Assembly (NCBI RefSeq): GCF_900143695.1
Contig: NZ_FRFE01000004.1
Span: 62,001 to 126,000 of the forward strand
From: Desulfopila aestuarii DSM 18488
GTDB lineage: Bacteria; Desulfobacterota; Desulfobulbia; Desulfobulbales; Desulfocapsaceae
DNA: 64,000 bases
Direction of reading: 5' to 3'
The notes below the pieces were generated by a model, which was not told the DNA's origin, ran no database searches, and saw nothing but the letters and a program-made list of their open reading frames with translations. Within the stretch, counting starts at the first letter, position 1. Every line of letters starts with the position of its first letter. Positions 1 through 8,185 of the stretch are shown piece by piece. The position numbers and the translations under genes were made by a program.

Positions 1-96
1 CTTGCCAGTCCTCTTATTTTCTGCAAAGTTTTATTGAGATTTCAATCATTGGTATGTCGGTACCATAATCGAAGAAACAGGTAACTTGAATAGCTG

Positions 97-1320
97 TTAT
101 CTGGATACGCTTCTGCCGACTATCAGGGTAATGGGGTTGAATGTTGTTGTTTGTCCCGACGGATAGCAGCAACGCCGCACCTCGATTTGTCTCAGGTCGA
201 CCTTTAATCCGCATTGGTAGAGTATTTCAGGGGCCTCTTTGCGGGTTTTTTCCAGCACAGCCGAGACGACTATTCGTCCATCTGGAAGCAATTCATCCGC
301 TCCGTGACGGAGTATTTCCGCAAGATTACCACCGCTACCACCGACAAAAATTCGATCCGGTCGTGGAAGTCCTGCCAGCATTTCCGGGGCTCCACCGGAT
401 ACAAGCTGTATGTTGGCAACTCCATAACGAGCTATGTTAGCTAAAATATTGTGTTGCTGCTCTTCTTCTTTTTCAATAGCGTAGACTAGTGTATCCGGCT
501 GCATCCTGGCTGCTTCAATGCTCACTGACCCGGATCCGGCACCGATATCCCACATGATTGCGTTAGCTGGAATGGCAAGAGCATGTAAGGCCGAAGCTCG
601 GACCTCATTTTTCGTTATAAGTCCCCTGCTATGAATGATCTCATCTTCGATGAGCCCAAAGCTTGATTTGCCACTGCTGTTTGAGACTTCGTTGCGTACG
701 ATAATCATGCATGAAAGATTGCCAAAAGTCATTGCTGCAATTTCAGCAAGAGTGCCGCTCACGCATCGCTCATCAGGCATCCCAAGATTTTCAGCAACGT
801 GAATCTTCATCATCTCATCATTTTTGCCGACAAACTGCAGAAGCTCAGCAGCTAGCATCTCAGGCCTGTTGATGTTATCCGTCAGAACAGCGGTCAGTGG
901 TCGAGTGAGTAAAGCAGCAACGCGGTTGTGATGCTTGCGGCCATGGAGGCTGACAAAAGCGGCATCATCCCAAGGGATTGCAAAACGAGCAAAAGCATAT
1001 TGAAGAGAAGAGACTGCAGGAGTTATCTTCACTCTGTTTCGCCCGAATTCCTTAATCAGTTTTTTGCCGATTCCAAAAAACAGGGGGTCGCCGGAGGCAA
1101 GAACAGCTACATCTCCTGATGAAAGATGGTCTCTGATACTTTCAATCGCCCCAGTAAGCGGACTGATGGGAATACGTTGCAAGCTTTCTGCAGAGGCCGG
1201 CAGGCAGCAATGAAATCTGCCGGTAAGCACAACTGCCTTGCAACCGGCAAGCATGCTTTCATTGACCTTCCCTTCACCCTGCTGGTCGACACCAATTACT
1301 CGAATAATTCCTTCAGTCAT
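97..1320 (-). CDS. cbiET: Bifunctional cobalt-precorrin-7 C5-methyltransferase / C15-methyltransferase (decarboxylating), CbiET
   Basis: Cytoplasmic corrin-ring enzyme of 407 residues, the usual length of a CbiE-CbiT (CobL-type) fusion. Residues 1 to about 200 form the tetrapyrrole methylase domain CbiE, with SGDPLFFGIG as the SAM/substrate loop. Residues about 210-407 form the Rossmann-type CbiT domain, with the SAM-binding motif DIGAGSGSVSIEAA near residue 258. The family methylates C5 and C15 and decarboxylates the C12 acetate, giving cobalt-precorrin-8. The start overlaps the stop of cbiD by 4 nt (ATGA), so the two are translationally coupled, and the pathway step fits because CbiD acts shortly before. 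Nothing after its stop (1-96) is recognisable, so further cob/cbi genes may lie to the left of the window. Family assignment is firm; the exact substrate is inferred from the cbiD neighbour. Confidence 0.95.
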   Translation of the reverse strand: MTEGIIRVIGVDQQGEGKVNESMLAGCKAVVLTGRFHCCLPASAESLQRIPISPLTGAIESIRDHLSSGDVAVLASGDPLFFGIGKKLIKEFGRNRVKITPAVSSLQYAFARFAIPWDDAAFVSLHGRKHHNRVAALLTRPLTAVLTDNINRPEMLAAELLQFVGKNDEMMKIHVAENLGMPDERCVSGTLAEIAAMTFGNLSCMIIVRNEVSNSSGKSSFGLIEDEIIHSRGLITKNEVRASALHALAIPANAIMWDIGAGSGSVSIEAARMQPDTLVYAIEKEEEQQHNILANIARYGVANIQLVSGGAPEMLAGLPRPDRIFVGGSGGNLAEILRHGADELLPDGRIVVSAVLEKTRKEAPEILYQCGLKVDLRQIEVRRCCYPSGQTTTFNPITLIVGRSVSR

Positions 1321-2417
1321 TGTTCATCTTCCGTTTGCACTTCAATCCTGCCGTTATGATGCACGAGGTAGACGGTGACAGGTTTTCCTGAAAGCTCCTG
1401 ATGGTAGTTCCGGGCTTCTTCACATACCAATCTGATAATTTCCTGATCGTTATTATCAATCAGTCGCTCGTAAAGTTCGCGCGCTGTATTTGATCCGTGG
1501 AGATAGTCGCGATTTCGAGTTCTCCCCAATTTATTAATAAGGGAAATTGCCTGTTCCATCTCGAGAGCGCCAAATCGAACGTGTGTCTGGGGTATTCGTA
1601 ATGCCGCTTTCATTATCTTGGCCCACATGCCGGCAAGATGTAGACGGTTAAATGTGTATTTGGCGGATTCTTTCAGGGCAAATTCGAGATAGTCCCCCAT
1701 CATAATAAAGGCTTCAGGCTGAAAGACGCAAAGCTGCTGCAGCGCTGCCTCGGAGGTTCTCCCCGTAGAAAGAACAATTTCAGTATTGCCAGTGGCCTCG
1801 GCCACTTCCATTGCCGTGGTGATGGTGGCTGTCCATGCTTCCGCCGATACGGGTCGAACGATGCCGGTGGTACCTAGAATGGATATCCCTCCGATAATTC
1901 CCAATCGCTCATTCAAGGTTTTTGCGGCAAGTACCCTGCCCTCCGGCACGACAATCTCCACCCTCAGATGTATTGGTGAAGATCCGCAGCATTGCTCTAC
2001 AGCCTCAAGCACAGCAGACTGAATCATCTTCCGGGGAACAGGATTAATGGCAGGTTCCCCTACCTGAACGGCCAGACCAGGCTTGGTGACGGTTCCCACC
2101 CCTTCACCTCCGACAATCGTAATTGTTGCCGGGTGTTTCTCTGATGGTTCGTGAATAACTGTGACCGATGCACCAATAACCGCACCGTTTGTCACATCCG
2201 GATCATCGCCGGCGTCCTTTATCACAGTCACATAGCAGCTCTGCTCCCCAGTTACGGTTGGCGTGCAAGTGTCGAACGCAAAACGCACCCGGCGGCCATC
2301 AGGAAAGGGGATTTCCGCTTCAGTGACAACATGACCTGAAAGAAGGCAGAGGGTCGCACCTTTTGCGGCTGCAGCGGCACAAGCACCAGTGGTATAGCCT
2401 GAACGGAGTTTTTTCAT
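1317..2417 (-). CDS. cbiD: Cobalt-precorrin-5B (C1)-methyltransferase CbiD
   Basis: 366 residues, normal for CbiD. The family N-terminus KLRSGYTTGACAAAAAKGA follows directly after the initiating Met, which fixes the start although no Shine-Dalgarno sequence is visible. CbiD transfers a SAM methyl to C1 of cobalt-precorrin-5B in the oxygen-independent branch of cobalamin synthesis. Its presence rather than CobF therefore points to an anaerobic pathway. Other family landmarks are the GGEGVGTVTKPGL segment near residue 104 and GTTGIVRP near residue 184. It is followed by cbiET with a 4-nt overlap. The start codon lies only about 3 nt after the U-run of a terminator-like hairpin, so expression may be controlled by attenuation (see 2421-2456). 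Confidence 0.95.
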   Translation of the reverse strand: MKKLRSGYTTGACAAAAAKGATLCLLSGHVVTEAEIPFPDGRRVRFAFDTCTPTVTGEQSCYVTVIKDAGDDPDVTNGAVIGASVTVIHEPSEKHPATITIVGGEGVGTVTKPGLAVQVGEPAINPVPRKMIQSAVLEAVEQCCGSSPIHLRVEIVVPEGRVLAAKTLNERLGIIGGISILGTTGIVRPVSAEAWTATITTAMEVAEATGNTEIVLSTGRTSEAALQQLCVFQPEAFIMMGDYLEFALKESAKYTFNRLHLAGMWAKIMKAALRIPQTHVRFGALEMEQAISLINKLGRTRNRDYLHGSNTARELYERLIDNNDQEIIRLVCEEARNYHQELSGKPVTVYLVHHNGRIEVQTEDEQ

Positions 2418-2420
2418 AAT

Positions 2421-2456
2421 AAAAAAAGGTCGTCCCTTGTGCAGGAACGACCTTTT
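2421..2456 (-). terminator. Terminator-like hairpin touching the cbiD start codon
   Basis: On the minus strand, arms AAAAGGTCGT and ACGACCTTTT (plus-strand 2424-2433 and 2447-2456) make a perfect 10-bp stem around a 13-nt loop. A run of seven U follows, then ATT and the cbiD ATG. It may be the terminator of the HU transcript, 195 nt upstream, or the expression platform of an attenuator for cbiD-cbiET. Its loop-side segment CCTGCAC is exactly complementary to GTGCAGG further up the leader (plus-strand 2557-2563), which would allow an alternative fold. Confidence 0.75.
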
Positions 2457-2648
2457 ACGCTTTGCATATTATCCAGCAATATGTCTCTGCTAACTCTTCT
2501 CTTGAGTCCTGTAACTCTGGGCAGGGATTTTACAGCGAGTATTGCAGCTGTTATCACCTGCACTCACCAATCCTCAGGGGCATGGCTACAGCAGTCAGAT
2601 TAACAGTAATACTTCCGCAAATCCTTAATCAAAAAACAATCCAGGACT
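2457..2648 (-). promoter_or_regulatory. Leader between HU and cbiD, possible attenuator or riboswitch of unknown class
   Basis: This is 192 nt of non-coding sequence on the strand shared by HU and cbiD. It ends in the hairpin at 2421-2456. I looked for the conserved cobalamin riboswitch segments and did not find them. It contains GTGCAGG, which can pair with the terminator loop, and several short GC-rich palindromes. Its role is not established. Confidence 0.35.
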
Positions 2649-2921
2649 TTAGTTGATTGCCTCGGACAATTTGCTGCCTGCTTTGAATTTAGCAACCTTC
2701 CTGGCAGGAATGTCGATGGTGGAGCCGGTCTGAGGATTTCTTCCCTGCCGTGCTTCACGAGTGGAAACAGAGAACGTTCCAAAACCAACCAAGGTAACCT
2801 TGTCACCTTTTTTCAGACTTTCTGCAATTGCAGCGAGAGTTCCGTTAAGGGCCTTCTCTGCAGCAGCTTTACTGATATCGGCTGCACCTGCGATGCTCTC
2901 AATAAGTTCCTTCTTGTTCAT
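2649..2921 (-). CDS. HU-family DNA-binding protein
   Basis: 90 residues, the canonical HU length, starting [11 protein letters not shown]. It has the beta-arm signature GRNPQTG near residues 60-66 and the VGFGTFSV strand. As a dimer it bends and compacts DNA in the nucleoid. It sits alone, with long non-coding stretches on both sides (about 190 nt before cbiD and 268 nt from larE), consistent with its own promoter. HU and IHF subunits are hard to separate by eye; the sequence lacks obvious IHF-specific features, so HU is the better name. Confidence 0.95.
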   Translation of the reverse strand: MNKKELIESIAGAADISKAAAEKALNGTLAAIAESLKKGDKVTLVGFGTFSVSTREARQGRNPQTGSTIDIPARKVAKFKAGSKLSEAIN

Positions 2922-2994
2922 GAATTCCTCCCTGCTAATCTTTCTTTTCTTTTACCGGTACAGCTTTCGCTGTTTCCTTTCTCCTGAGATTGAT

Positions 2995-3023
2995 GCTTTA
3001 CTCAACCAACTTATAATTGTCAA
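2995..3023 (-). promoter_or_regulatory. Candidate sigma-70 promoter of the HU gene
   Basis: On the minus strand a perfect TTGACA (-35, plus-strand 3018-3023) is followed after 17 nt by TAAAGC (-10, 2995-3000). It lies about 75-100 nt upstream of the HU start. The -35 box and spacing are ideal but the -10 is weak. It is called by eye only. Confidence 0.4.
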
Positions 3024-3189
3024 AAGAAAAGTCCGTCGTTTTTCGTTTGACGAATAACAATTTTGTTCTCCACAACCCTTTAGAATCAGGCTTTTAGAGC
3101 AGCAACGGATTCACAATAATGGAATAGAAGGCCATAATCAAGCACTAAATAGCTTGTTTTGGCAAGAAATGTCTTTTATGCCGTACGTT

Positions 3190-3975
3190 CTAGCGACCTA
3201 AGAGGCATATAAATGGTATTCCCAGCCCCTGTTCCTGGAAGTATTGAGCGACATTCTTGCGACAGACAGGATCAAGTATTTTCGACAGATCCTCATCCAA
3301 AAGTTCAATATGAACAGATCCTTGAAAAGGTCTGACCCGTACACCACGGAATCCCTGAGTTGTTAGAAATTCTTCAGCTTTCTCTATTACAGAGAGTTGC
3401 ACAATTGTAATTACATTACCGGTGGGAATTCTGGTGGCAAGACAGGAGTTTGATGGGAGATCGTGATTGATGAGCAATTCACGCCGCGCATATTCACGAA
3501 TGTCATTTTTCCCAATCCCAACTTCAAGAAATGGCGAGACAACACCAAGTTCCCGAGCTGCCTTCATGCCAGGTCGATACTCCTGAAGATCGTTTACATT
3601 TGTTCCGTCAAGTAAAACCTCTACGCCTATCTTCCTCATTTCATCTTCAAAAAGCAGAAAGGTTCGTTTTTTACAGAAATAACAACGATTGATATCGTTC
3701 ACGACAAAATCCGGCCATCCTATCGGTTCGCACTGGATCTCAACAAAATTGCAAGACGAGGCAAAATGGGCTGCCACCACGTTTTTCGTAGTGGCAGCCG
3801 CCATGGCTGAATGAAGACAGGAACTGGCATGCAACGCCAGGATATTCTCAGGTGGAAAGACCTGGCAACAGTTATGGAGCAAAACGGTCGAATCGACACC
3901 TCCCGAAAAAGCTACGGCCACATTAGTATATTGCCGTAAAAAATCCCGAAGTACTGTGATCAAGTCGTCGAGCAT
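3190..3975 (-). CDS. larE: LarE-family ATP-dependent sacrificial sulfur transferase
   Basis: 261-residue PP-loop ATP pyrophosphatase with the motif SGGVDSTVL near residues 24-32. LarE adenylates a carboxyl group and donates sulfur from its own cysteine. The equivalent cysteine is present at about residue 178 in SNSCLATRIP, so this copy keeps the sacrificial residue. A further pair in RCYFCKK, at about residues 98 and 101, lies in the nucleotide-binding half. In lactate racemase systems LarE makes the nickel-pincer cofactor, but no larA, larB or larC is seen here. It lies 16 nt after a DUF39 homocysteine-biosynthesis gene on the same strand, so its sulfur may serve another acceptor. The family is firm, the physiological substrate is not. 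Confidence 0.85.
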   Translation of the reverse strand: MLDDLITVLRDFLRQYTNVAVAFSGGVDSTVLLHNCCQVFPPENILALHASSCLHSAMAAATTKNVVAAHFASSCNFVEIQCEPIGWPDFVVNDINRCYFCKKRTFLLFEDEMRKIGVEVLLDGTNVNDLQEYRPGMKAARELGVVSPFLEVGIGKNDIREYARRELLINHDLPSNSCLATRIPTGNVITIVQLSVIEKAEEFLTTQGFRGVRVRPFQGSVHIELLDEDLSKILDPVCRKNVAQYFQEQGLGIPFICLLGR

Positions 3976-3991
3976 AGTTGCCTTTTAAATC

Positions 3992-5164
3992 TTACCGGCC
4001 ATCCGGCAAGGTTTCTGCCGGCCTATTGAGGAGAAACTGACCTTGTGAAATCTGCTCTTTTAAAATATTCGCAATCTGCCGGGCTTTCGGCAGGCTGGAC
4101 AGCGGTGCTGTAGGAACCTCTTTACCATTGACGATGATGGAGCCTGACTTCAGCTGGGCATAACTCACTTCACCATAGTTACGCGCAATACCATTTGTAT
4201 AGTCGTAGCCATAATCGACTACCTGGGTAAAAAGATCCTCATCTGAAACACCTGTGTAAGCAGCCATTTCAGCGTCAAGAATCGGGATAGGAATACCCAA
4301 ACCCACTGCAAGGGTATTACCATAGCCAAGAATAGAGACACCGCGAACCCAATCATGCGACATCTTTTTCAGATCACCCTGCACCATTATGGTTCCAGCA
4401 GGTTTCCGGGGAGCTCCGCCAGGAGTCCGCGGAACGTGTGGGTTATGCTGAGTGCCATGCCAGGTAACATAGCCTGTTGCGCCACCAAGGAATATCCGTG
4501 TACCAATGCCTATGGTCCGATAAAGAGGATCGTTCAACAAGGGGCTGAGTTCACCGGCACTGCAGTAGTTGGCATTACGACAATTTGGTTTCAGCATTCC
4601 CATATATGTATAGACTGCTTTTTCAGAAAGGTTTACAGCGCAGTTGTAGTTCTGATAGCCATTACGGGGGTTGCATAGCAGTGCATAGGGCAAATCGGCA
4701 AGAGTGACCTCTTTCTTCATCTTTTTAGCTGCATAGCAATCGGTCCCATACGCTTTGGCTTCCAACAGCAACTTCTTCCCCCTCAGCAAGTCTTCAATAA
4801 CGTGACCGCCACCGTATCGAAACTCGCCGGGGTAAATTTTATTTAACGGATCATCTTCTGCTGGTTCCGTTACACCAAGATAACAATCCACCGCTGCCAG
4901 TCCTGCATGGGCAGGCACCTTATTCAGCCAGACATGAGAGGCTTTGATGGTTGGAGTCATCTGGCCAAAGTTAAAGAACATTCCGGAAGAGCACATCGGC
5001 GCAAAAGTACCAGTGGTCACTACGTCCACTTCGCGGGCAGCCTGCTCTGGACCACGATCCCGTACGATACCGACCATTTCCTCAGCAGTAACAACCACAG
5101 CCTCACCTGCTTTTATCCTTGCATTAATCTCTTCGTAGCTCTTTTGCACTTTTGCTTTACTCAT
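3992..5164 (-). CDS. DUF39 homocysteine biosynthesis protein
   Basis: 390 residues matching the HcyBio/DUF39 family of methanogens and sulfate reducers. Recognisable segments are the N-terminal YEEINARIKAGEAVVVTAEE, the cysteine in PMCSSGMFFNFG, and the GGGHVIEDLL and GATGYVTWHGTQHNP loops. In methanogens and Desulfovibrio-type bacteria this protein is reported to help make homocysteine from aspartate semialdehyde and sulfide, bypassing homoserine O-acylation. The C-terminal CBS-pair or ferredoxin extension seen in some homologues is absent. The start at 5164 is the first Met of the conserved N-terminus. larE follows 16 nt downstream, suggesting a sulfur-handling unit. Function is family knowledge; the cooperation with LarE is inference. 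Confidence 0.85.
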   Translation of the reverse strand: MSKAKVQKSYEEINARIKAGEAVVVTAEEMVGIVRDRGPEQAAREVDVVTTGTFAPMCSSGMFFNFGQMTPTIKASHVWLNKVPAHAGLAAVDCYLGVTEPAEDDPLNKIYPGEFRYGGGHVIEDLLRGKKLLLEAKAYGTDCYAAKKMKKEVTLADLPYALLCNPRNGYQNYNCAVNLSEKAVYTYMGMLKPNCRNANYCSAGELSPLLNDPLYRTIGIGTRIFLGGATGYVTWHGTQHNPHVPRTPGGAPRKPAGTIMVQGDLKKMSHDWVRGVSILGYGNTLAVGLGIPIPILDAEMAAYTGVSDEDLFTQVVDYGYDYTNGIARNYGEVSYAQLKSGSIIVNGKEVPTAPLSSLPKARQIANILKEQISQGQFLLNRPAETLPDGR

Positions 5165-5400
5165 ATCAAAAATCCGTTACTATTTATGGTTACAGGTATA
5201 TGGGTTAGCTCATCCTCAAGAGCAATACCATGTCCCGTTGGCTGTTGGGAAGAGGGAAATCGCCAGCAATTGTTTTTACGCCTTGACAGAGTTTCAGGTT
5301 TTACCTAATTTGATTCCGCAAGAAGCTGTTTCTCCCGAACATTCACCAGCATTACCTCCGATTCATTTTACACTTGTTCAGTTCACCCGACAGGAAATAC

Positions 5401-6486
5401 ATGACTAGCACAAAGAAATCTGAAATAGTCCAAGTGCGTAATCGCATTGACGAGATAGATAATACCATTCTCAATCTCTTAAAAGAGCGTCTTGCTCATG
5501 CCAAGGAGATTGGTAAGTTGAAGGATGACAGCAACCGCGCCAAATGGGATCCCTTGCGCGAAAGACAGATTTACGAAAGGCTGTTTAATCAGAACCAGAC
5601 AATTTTCCCGGAAGATGCGCTCCGTTCAATATTCCATGAGATCATAACAACCTGCCGTTTATCCCAGCGTAAAGCCGAAGTTGCCTATCTTGGTCCAGAA
5701 GCGACCTTTACCCACCTTGCTGGCGTAAAATACTTTGGACATTCGGCAAGTTACAAGCCAATGGAAACCATCATTGATGTGTTTGCCGAAGTAGAAAAAG
5801 GACGGACCAATTATGGTGTTGTCCCAGTAGAGAACTCCATTGAAGGTGCCGTTTCTTCAACGCTTGATTCGTTTATGAAATATAAGGTGCAGATCTGTGG
5901 CGAAATTCAACTGGAAATCTGCCACAATCTTGTCTGTCGTTCCGGCAATATAGAAGATATACAGACCGTCGCCTCTCATGCCCAGGCCCTTGCCCAATGT
6001 CGTGACTGGTTGCGGAAAAATCTGCCTTCAGTGCCGACGTTGCAAGTTTTTTCCACCGGTGCCGCCGCCCAGATGGCTGCCAACAATCCCAACATCGGCG
6101 CTATTGCATCTTCACTTGCCATTAAAACACATGAATTGCAGGTAGTAGTTAAAGGGATAGAGGATTACCGTGGAAACACCACACGCTTTCTTGTCATCGG
6201 TCCTCAATCCCCCTCGCCCAGTGGCAATGACCGCACCTCTCTGCTTATCGGTCTCATGGACCGGCCAGGCTCACTCAATGAGATCCTCACTATACTCACG
6301 GAAGAGCAGATCAACCTTGCCAAAATCGAATCCCGACCGATTAAGGGCAAACAGTGGAAATATCTTTTCTTCCTTGATATGCTTGGCCATATTAACGACG
6401 AACAGATCTCCCGGGGCTGTGAGCGCATCCGCGAACTCTGTTCCTATTACGAATGGCTTGGTTCTTACCCACGAAGCGAATCTTGA
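5401..6486 (+). CDS. pheA: Chorismate mutase / prephenate dehydratase (P-protein)
   Basis: Bifunctional phenylalanine-pathway enzyme, 361 residues. The chorismate mutase helix bundle is residues about 1-95 (RNRIDEIDNTILNLLKERL). Prephenate dehydratase is about 95-275, beginning AYLGPEATFTH and ending in the catalytic TRFLVIG motif. The C-terminal ACT domain (about 280-361) contains DRPGSLNEIL and an ESRP-like IESRPIKG segment that binds phenylalanine for feedback inhibition. The ATG at 5401 is preferred over an upstream TTG because AGGAA stands just before it and homologues begin there. It is divergent from the DUF39 gene. All three domains look intact. Confidence 0.96.
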   Translation: MTSTKKSEIVQVRNRIDEIDNTILNLLKERLAHAKEIGKLKDDSNRAKWDPLRERQIYERLFNQNQTIFPEDALRSIFHEIITTCRLSQRKAEVAYLGPEATFTHLAGVKYFGHSASYKPMETIIDVFAEVEKGRTNYGVVPVENSIEGAVSSTLDSFMKYKVQICGEIQLEICHNLVCRSGNIEDIQTVASHAQALAQCRDWLRKNLPSVPTLQVFSTGAAAQMAANNPNIGAIASSLAIKTHELQVVVKGIEDYRGNTTRFLVIGPQSPSPSGNDRTSLLIGLMDRPGSLNEILTILTEEQINLAKIESRPIKGKQWKYLFFLDMLGHINDEQISRGCERIRELCSYYEWLGSYPRSES

Positions 6487-6509
6487 AGCTCGCTGTACGA
6501 TGAGGTACC

Positions 6510-6554
6510 AATAATTGTCGGCACCGGTGATGTTTCCCGAAGCCGACAATTATT
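6510..6554 (+). terminator. Hairpin between pheA and tsaD
   Basis: Perfect 13-bp arms AATAATTGTCGGC (6510-6522) and GCCGACAATTATT (6542-6554) lie 23 nt after the pheA stop. No clean U-run follows, so termination may be inefficient. A processing or stabilising hairpin is equally possible. Confidence 0.5.
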
Positions 6555-6651
6555 GACTTTACGGACATACACTTTTATAGTGCCGTTCCCGTGAGATTGT
6601 TTGACACATAACTCATCAACGAAACGAACTTTAACGCCATTACTTTGCAGC

Positions 6652-7653
6652 ATGCTAATTCTTGGAATCGAGAGCTCCTGTGATGATACCGCAGCCGCCG
6701 TTCTGCGTGACGGCAGGCAGGTGCTGAGCAGTGTTCTCAGTAGCCAGGATCAGATTCATAGCCGGTTTGGCGGAGTCGTTCCAGAACTCGCCTCTCGCAA
6801 TCATCTGGAAAATATTACTCCTATCGTCCAGTCGGCACTTGAAACAGCAGGTTGCGGTTTAGAAAATATCGATCTTATTGCCGCCACCCAGGGGCCAGGA
6901 CTCATAGGCTCTCTGCTCGTTGGTTTTTCTTACGCCAAAGCACTCTCTTTTCAAGCGGGTATACCGTTTATTGGCGTCGACCATATGGCTGGCCACCTGC
7001 TTGCTGTTTTCCTTGAATCAGATGTTACTTTTCCCTACGTGGCACTGATCGCATCTGGTGGAACAAGCTCTATTTTTCTCGTGAAAAGCCATACGGAATT
7101 CCAGCATCTCGGTCGTACCAGAGATGACGCAGCCGGAGAAGCATTTGACAAAGTTGCCAAACTGCTGCAACTGCCCTACCCAGGTGGTCCACACGTTTCG
7201 AAGATGGCAGATGCAGGTAACGGCCAAGCCATAGCTTTTCCACGAGCCTGGCTCGACGAAGACTCCCTCGACTTTAGTTTTAGCGGTGTCAAAACGGCCG
7301 TTCTCAACCATTGCCATCGTGAACGCCAAAGTGATTCAGCCCTGCAAATTGAAGATATCTGCGCCTCATTTCAAGAGGCAGTCATTGAAGTGTTGGTTGA
7401 AAAAACGGCTCGAGCGGCTACATTACACAATGTTGATACCATTGTTCTTGGCGGCGGCGTTTCTTCCAACCTCCGGCTTCGGCAGGCCTTTAGCGACCGT
7501 TGTCATAAAGATGGCCGTACGCTCCATGTTCCGCGCCCAGCATACTGCACAGACAACGGGGCTATGATTGCCCTTGCAGGATACTATAAATATCACCAGT
7601 TCGGAGAGATGCATCACGGAGAAGATGTTTACTCAAGATCCGTTCTTGGCTGA
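6652..7653 (+). CDS. tsaD: tRNA N6-adenosine threonylcarbamoyltransferase TsaD
   Basis: 333 residues from the ATG at 6652, which gives the family N-terminus MLILGIESSCDDTAAAVL; the in-frame TTG at 6601 would add 17 unconserved residues. TsaD transfers the threonylcarbamoyl group made by TsaC onto A37 of ANN-decoding tRNAs. The metal-binding HxxxH is seen in DHMAGHLLA near residue 108, and the ASKHA nucleotide-binding segments SGGTSSIFLV and LGGGVSSNLR are present. The partner tsaC is in the same window at 27186. DUF2062 and rsmA follow closely, so the group may be co-transcribed with other RNA-modification functions. Confidence 0.97.
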   Translation: MLILGIESSCDDTAAAVLRDGRQVLSSVLSSQDQIHSRFGGVVPELASRNHLENITPIVQSALETAGCGLENIDLIAATQGPGLIGSLLVGFSYAKALSFQAGIPFIGVDHMAGHLLAVFLESDVTFPYVALIASGGTSSIFLVKSHTEFQHLGRTRDDAAGEAFDKVAKLLQLPYPGGPHVSKMADAGNGQAIAFPRAWLDEDSLDFSFSGVKTAVLNHCHRERQSDSALQIEDICASFQEAVIEVLVEKTARAATLHNVDTIVLGGGVSSNLRLRQAFSDRCHKDGRTLHVPRPAYCTDNGAMIALAGYYKYHQFGEMHHGEDVYSRSVLG

Positions 7654-7665
7654 GTTCCGGAGAGC

Positions 7666-8166
7666 ATGAAACCTGACCGTCTCGGTAAATATTATTTTAT
7701 ACGATTTCAGCGGCTTAAGGGAGATCCTCACTCTCTAGCCGGCGGGTTTGCCATTGGCGTGCTTATCGGTCTCACCCCAACCATGCCGCTCCATACGGTG
7801 GTTATTGTCTTGCTGGCCCTTGCCACTCGCACTTCAGCTATCGCAGGCATCTTGAGCAGTTGGCTGGTGTGCAACCCGCTAACCTATATACCCATCTACT
7901 ATTTTTCACTGATGATTGGCAACGCTGTAACGCCCTATCATCTTAACTGGGAGAAAATCAAGACTGTACTTGATATGTTATTGTCTTCTGAGTCTTTTTC
8001 CCATTCAATGAAGACCATTACCGGTCTCGGCTTTGAGGCCGGAGTTGTAATGGTTAGCGGGGGGGTTATTCTCGCCATCCCGTTTACCGTTGCCAGCTAT
8101 TACCTCTCTCTGAAGTTCTTCGTCGCTATGAGAAAGAAGCGCATTCAGAAGCAAATTCTCAGTTAA
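7666..8166 (+). CDS. DUF2062 domain membrane protein
   Basis: 166-residue inner-membrane protein with the DUF2062 pattern: GGFAIGVLIGLTPTMPLHT, then a second hydrophobic helix containing NPLTYIPIYY, and a C-terminal helix before a basic tail (RKKRIQKQ). The biochemical role of this family is unknown; some homologues are fused to or neighbour glycosyltransferases. Here it lies 12 nt after tsaD and about 20 nt before rsmA, in an apparent operon. A GGAG stands before the ATG at 7666. Confidence 0.8.
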   Translation: MKPDRLGKYYFIRFQRLKGDPHSLAGGFAIGVLIGLTPTMPLHTVVIVLLALATRTSAIAGILSSWLVCNPLTYIPIYYFSLMIGNAVTPYHLNWEKIKTVLDMLLSSESFSHSMKTITGLGFEAGVVMVSGGVILAIPFTVASYYLSLKFFVAMRKKRIQKQILS

Positions 8167-8185
8167 ACTATCTTATTTGCAACCC

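Noticed and set aside
1-96. Another cob/cbi gene after cbiET
   Set aside because: Only 96 nt are available and no coding signal is seen; open frames there are antisense shadows of cbiET.
2457-2648. Cobalamin riboswitch ahead of cbiD
   Set aside because: Expected by context, but I could not find the conserved B12-box or core segments. A CTGGATAAT-like string resembles part of a TPP riboswitch, yet the CTGAGA partner region does not fit.
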